A DNA stretch of 64,000 bases from Allosphingosinicella deserti (GTDB lineage: Bacteria; Pseudomonadota; Alphaproteobacteria; Sphingomonadales; Sphingomonadaceae). The stretch covers positions 372,001 to 436,000 of the forward strand of contig NZ_PXYI01000003.1 in NCBI RefSeq assembly GCF_003012735.1. The letters are read 5' to 3'. The stretch's first letter is position 1; every line of letters begins with the position of its first letter. Made by a program: the position numbers and the translations under genes. The notes under the pieces were generated by a model. The model saw only the letters and a program-made list of their open reading frames with translations, did not search any database and was not told the DNA's origin. This document shows positions 63,443 through 64,000 of the stretch, piece after piece.

Positions 63443-64000
63443 GCCGCATCTCCGGGTTGCCGCGAGCGAGTGTCGCGAAAGTTCGCTTCGGAACGGCCAG
63501 TCCTTCGCGGACGACGATGCGGGGGAACATCCGGGCGAAGATCGCGGCCCGGCGATCTCCGCATGTGCCCATCGCCAGGTCCTGCCCGATCAGCATCGCT
63601 CCGGTCGTGACCCTGCACACCCAAGCATGCTCTTCATTCCGTCCGTCGGTCATGATTTCGCCGGTTTGCGTTACGGGATGATGGCGCTGCGCGGCGGTCC
63701 GGCTTCAATCGTAAGACAGGCGCCCACAGTGCTCGCGTTTCGTATGCCGGCGGCCGATCCCGCGCGGGCGACGCAGCCCGACAGAATGGCACATGCCGTC
63801 TCGACGCACCTCATGAATTGCGGCCTCCGTGGGGGGCGGGGTCTTCCCCAGCGGAGGCCGCAGCCACCACAGCCCGGCACATCGGGAACGCGGGTGGCAA
63901 CTTCATAGTGCCGCCGAGATACTCGCCCTCGTCGGCACGAGCATTGTAGTCAAAAAGATGCTTCAATGTAAGGCAATGTCAAAAGGTAAGTGTTACAAGT
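63443..64000. other. Region without a supported gene
   Basis: About 560 bp. Frames are open on both strands but read as low-complexity Arg/Pro/Ala shadows, without ribosome sites or family motifs. The last 60 bases are notably AT-rich, which may mark a promoter for a gene beyond the window. Confidence 0.5.

Noticed and set aside
63165-63653. A 162-codon minus-strand frame overlapping the PAP2 start
   Set aside because: The second half is a shadow of the PAP2 gene and the first half lacks a ribosome site and any motif.
63228-63908. A 226-codon plus-strand frame at the right end
   Set aside because: Ser/Arg/Ala/Pro-rich shadow composition, starts inside the opposite PAP2 gene and has no recognisable domain.

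Overview
The window is high-GC DNA that looks chromosomal and most resembles Sphingomonas or a related alphaproteobacterium. Reasons: long TonB-dependent receptors of the Caulobacter/Sphingomonas type, an oxidative (non-phosphorylating) L-arabinose pathway, and an intergenic inverted repeat whose translated arms read FGLSLSK / AELVEA, which I know as common in sphingomonad genomes. The genus is inferred. No tRNA, rRNA, CRISPR, insertion sequence or phage gene was seen.

Region 1 (1-8.0 kb) is mixed metabolism: a cut-off secreted protein, a cupin, a three-domain LplT/PlsC/acyl-ACP-synthetase fusion for lysophospholipid recycling with a divergent TetR regulator, a methyltransferase, and two divergent AraC-type regulators.

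Region 2 (8.2-23.9 kb) is an L-arabinose/arabinan utilisation locus: mutarotase, IlvD/Edd sugar-acid dehydratase, GH127 beta-L-arabinofuranosidase, sugar 1-dehydrogenase, AraD1/GguC-type enzyme, TonB-dependent receptor, two GH43 arabinan-degrading enzymes, a FucP-type sugar importer and a GntR/FCD regulator. A 13-bp motif (core TGTCTGAGTA) occurs five times, only in the promoter regions of this locus, and is the likely operator.

Region 3 (24-32.3 kb) holds envelope and miscellaneous genes: a frameshifted PAP2-type gene, a FAD oxidoreductase/GtrA/membrane-glycosyltransferase-like trio, a DCC thiol protein, a DUF427 protein, an AarF/UbiB kinase-like protein and a stand-alone CheY-like receiver.

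Region 4 (32.5-62.7 kb) is the most striking part. It is a complete type I secretion system (HlyD adaptor, ABC transporter, TolC-like outer-membrane channel) interleaved with a MotB/OmpA-like protein, a MotA/ExbB-like proton-channel protein and a PilZ (c-di-GMP receptor) protein. It is followed by a single 18.5-kb gene for a ~6,180-residue RTX protein with about 65 calcium-binding repeat units, and then by a 1,015-residue protein with eight cadherin-like repeats and an RTX C-terminus. The plan parallels Salmonella SPI-4, where the SiiAB proton channel works with the SiiCDF secretion system and the SiiE giant adhesin, but this locus adds a PilZ protein and uses a pure RTX substrate. A c-di-GMP-tuned, proton-motive-force-coupled secretion or retention machine for a giant surface protein is my best candidate for an undescribed system here.

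Region 5 (62.8-64 kb) has a PAP2 phosphatase lacking the usual motif-2 histidine, then about 550 bp with no gene I can support.
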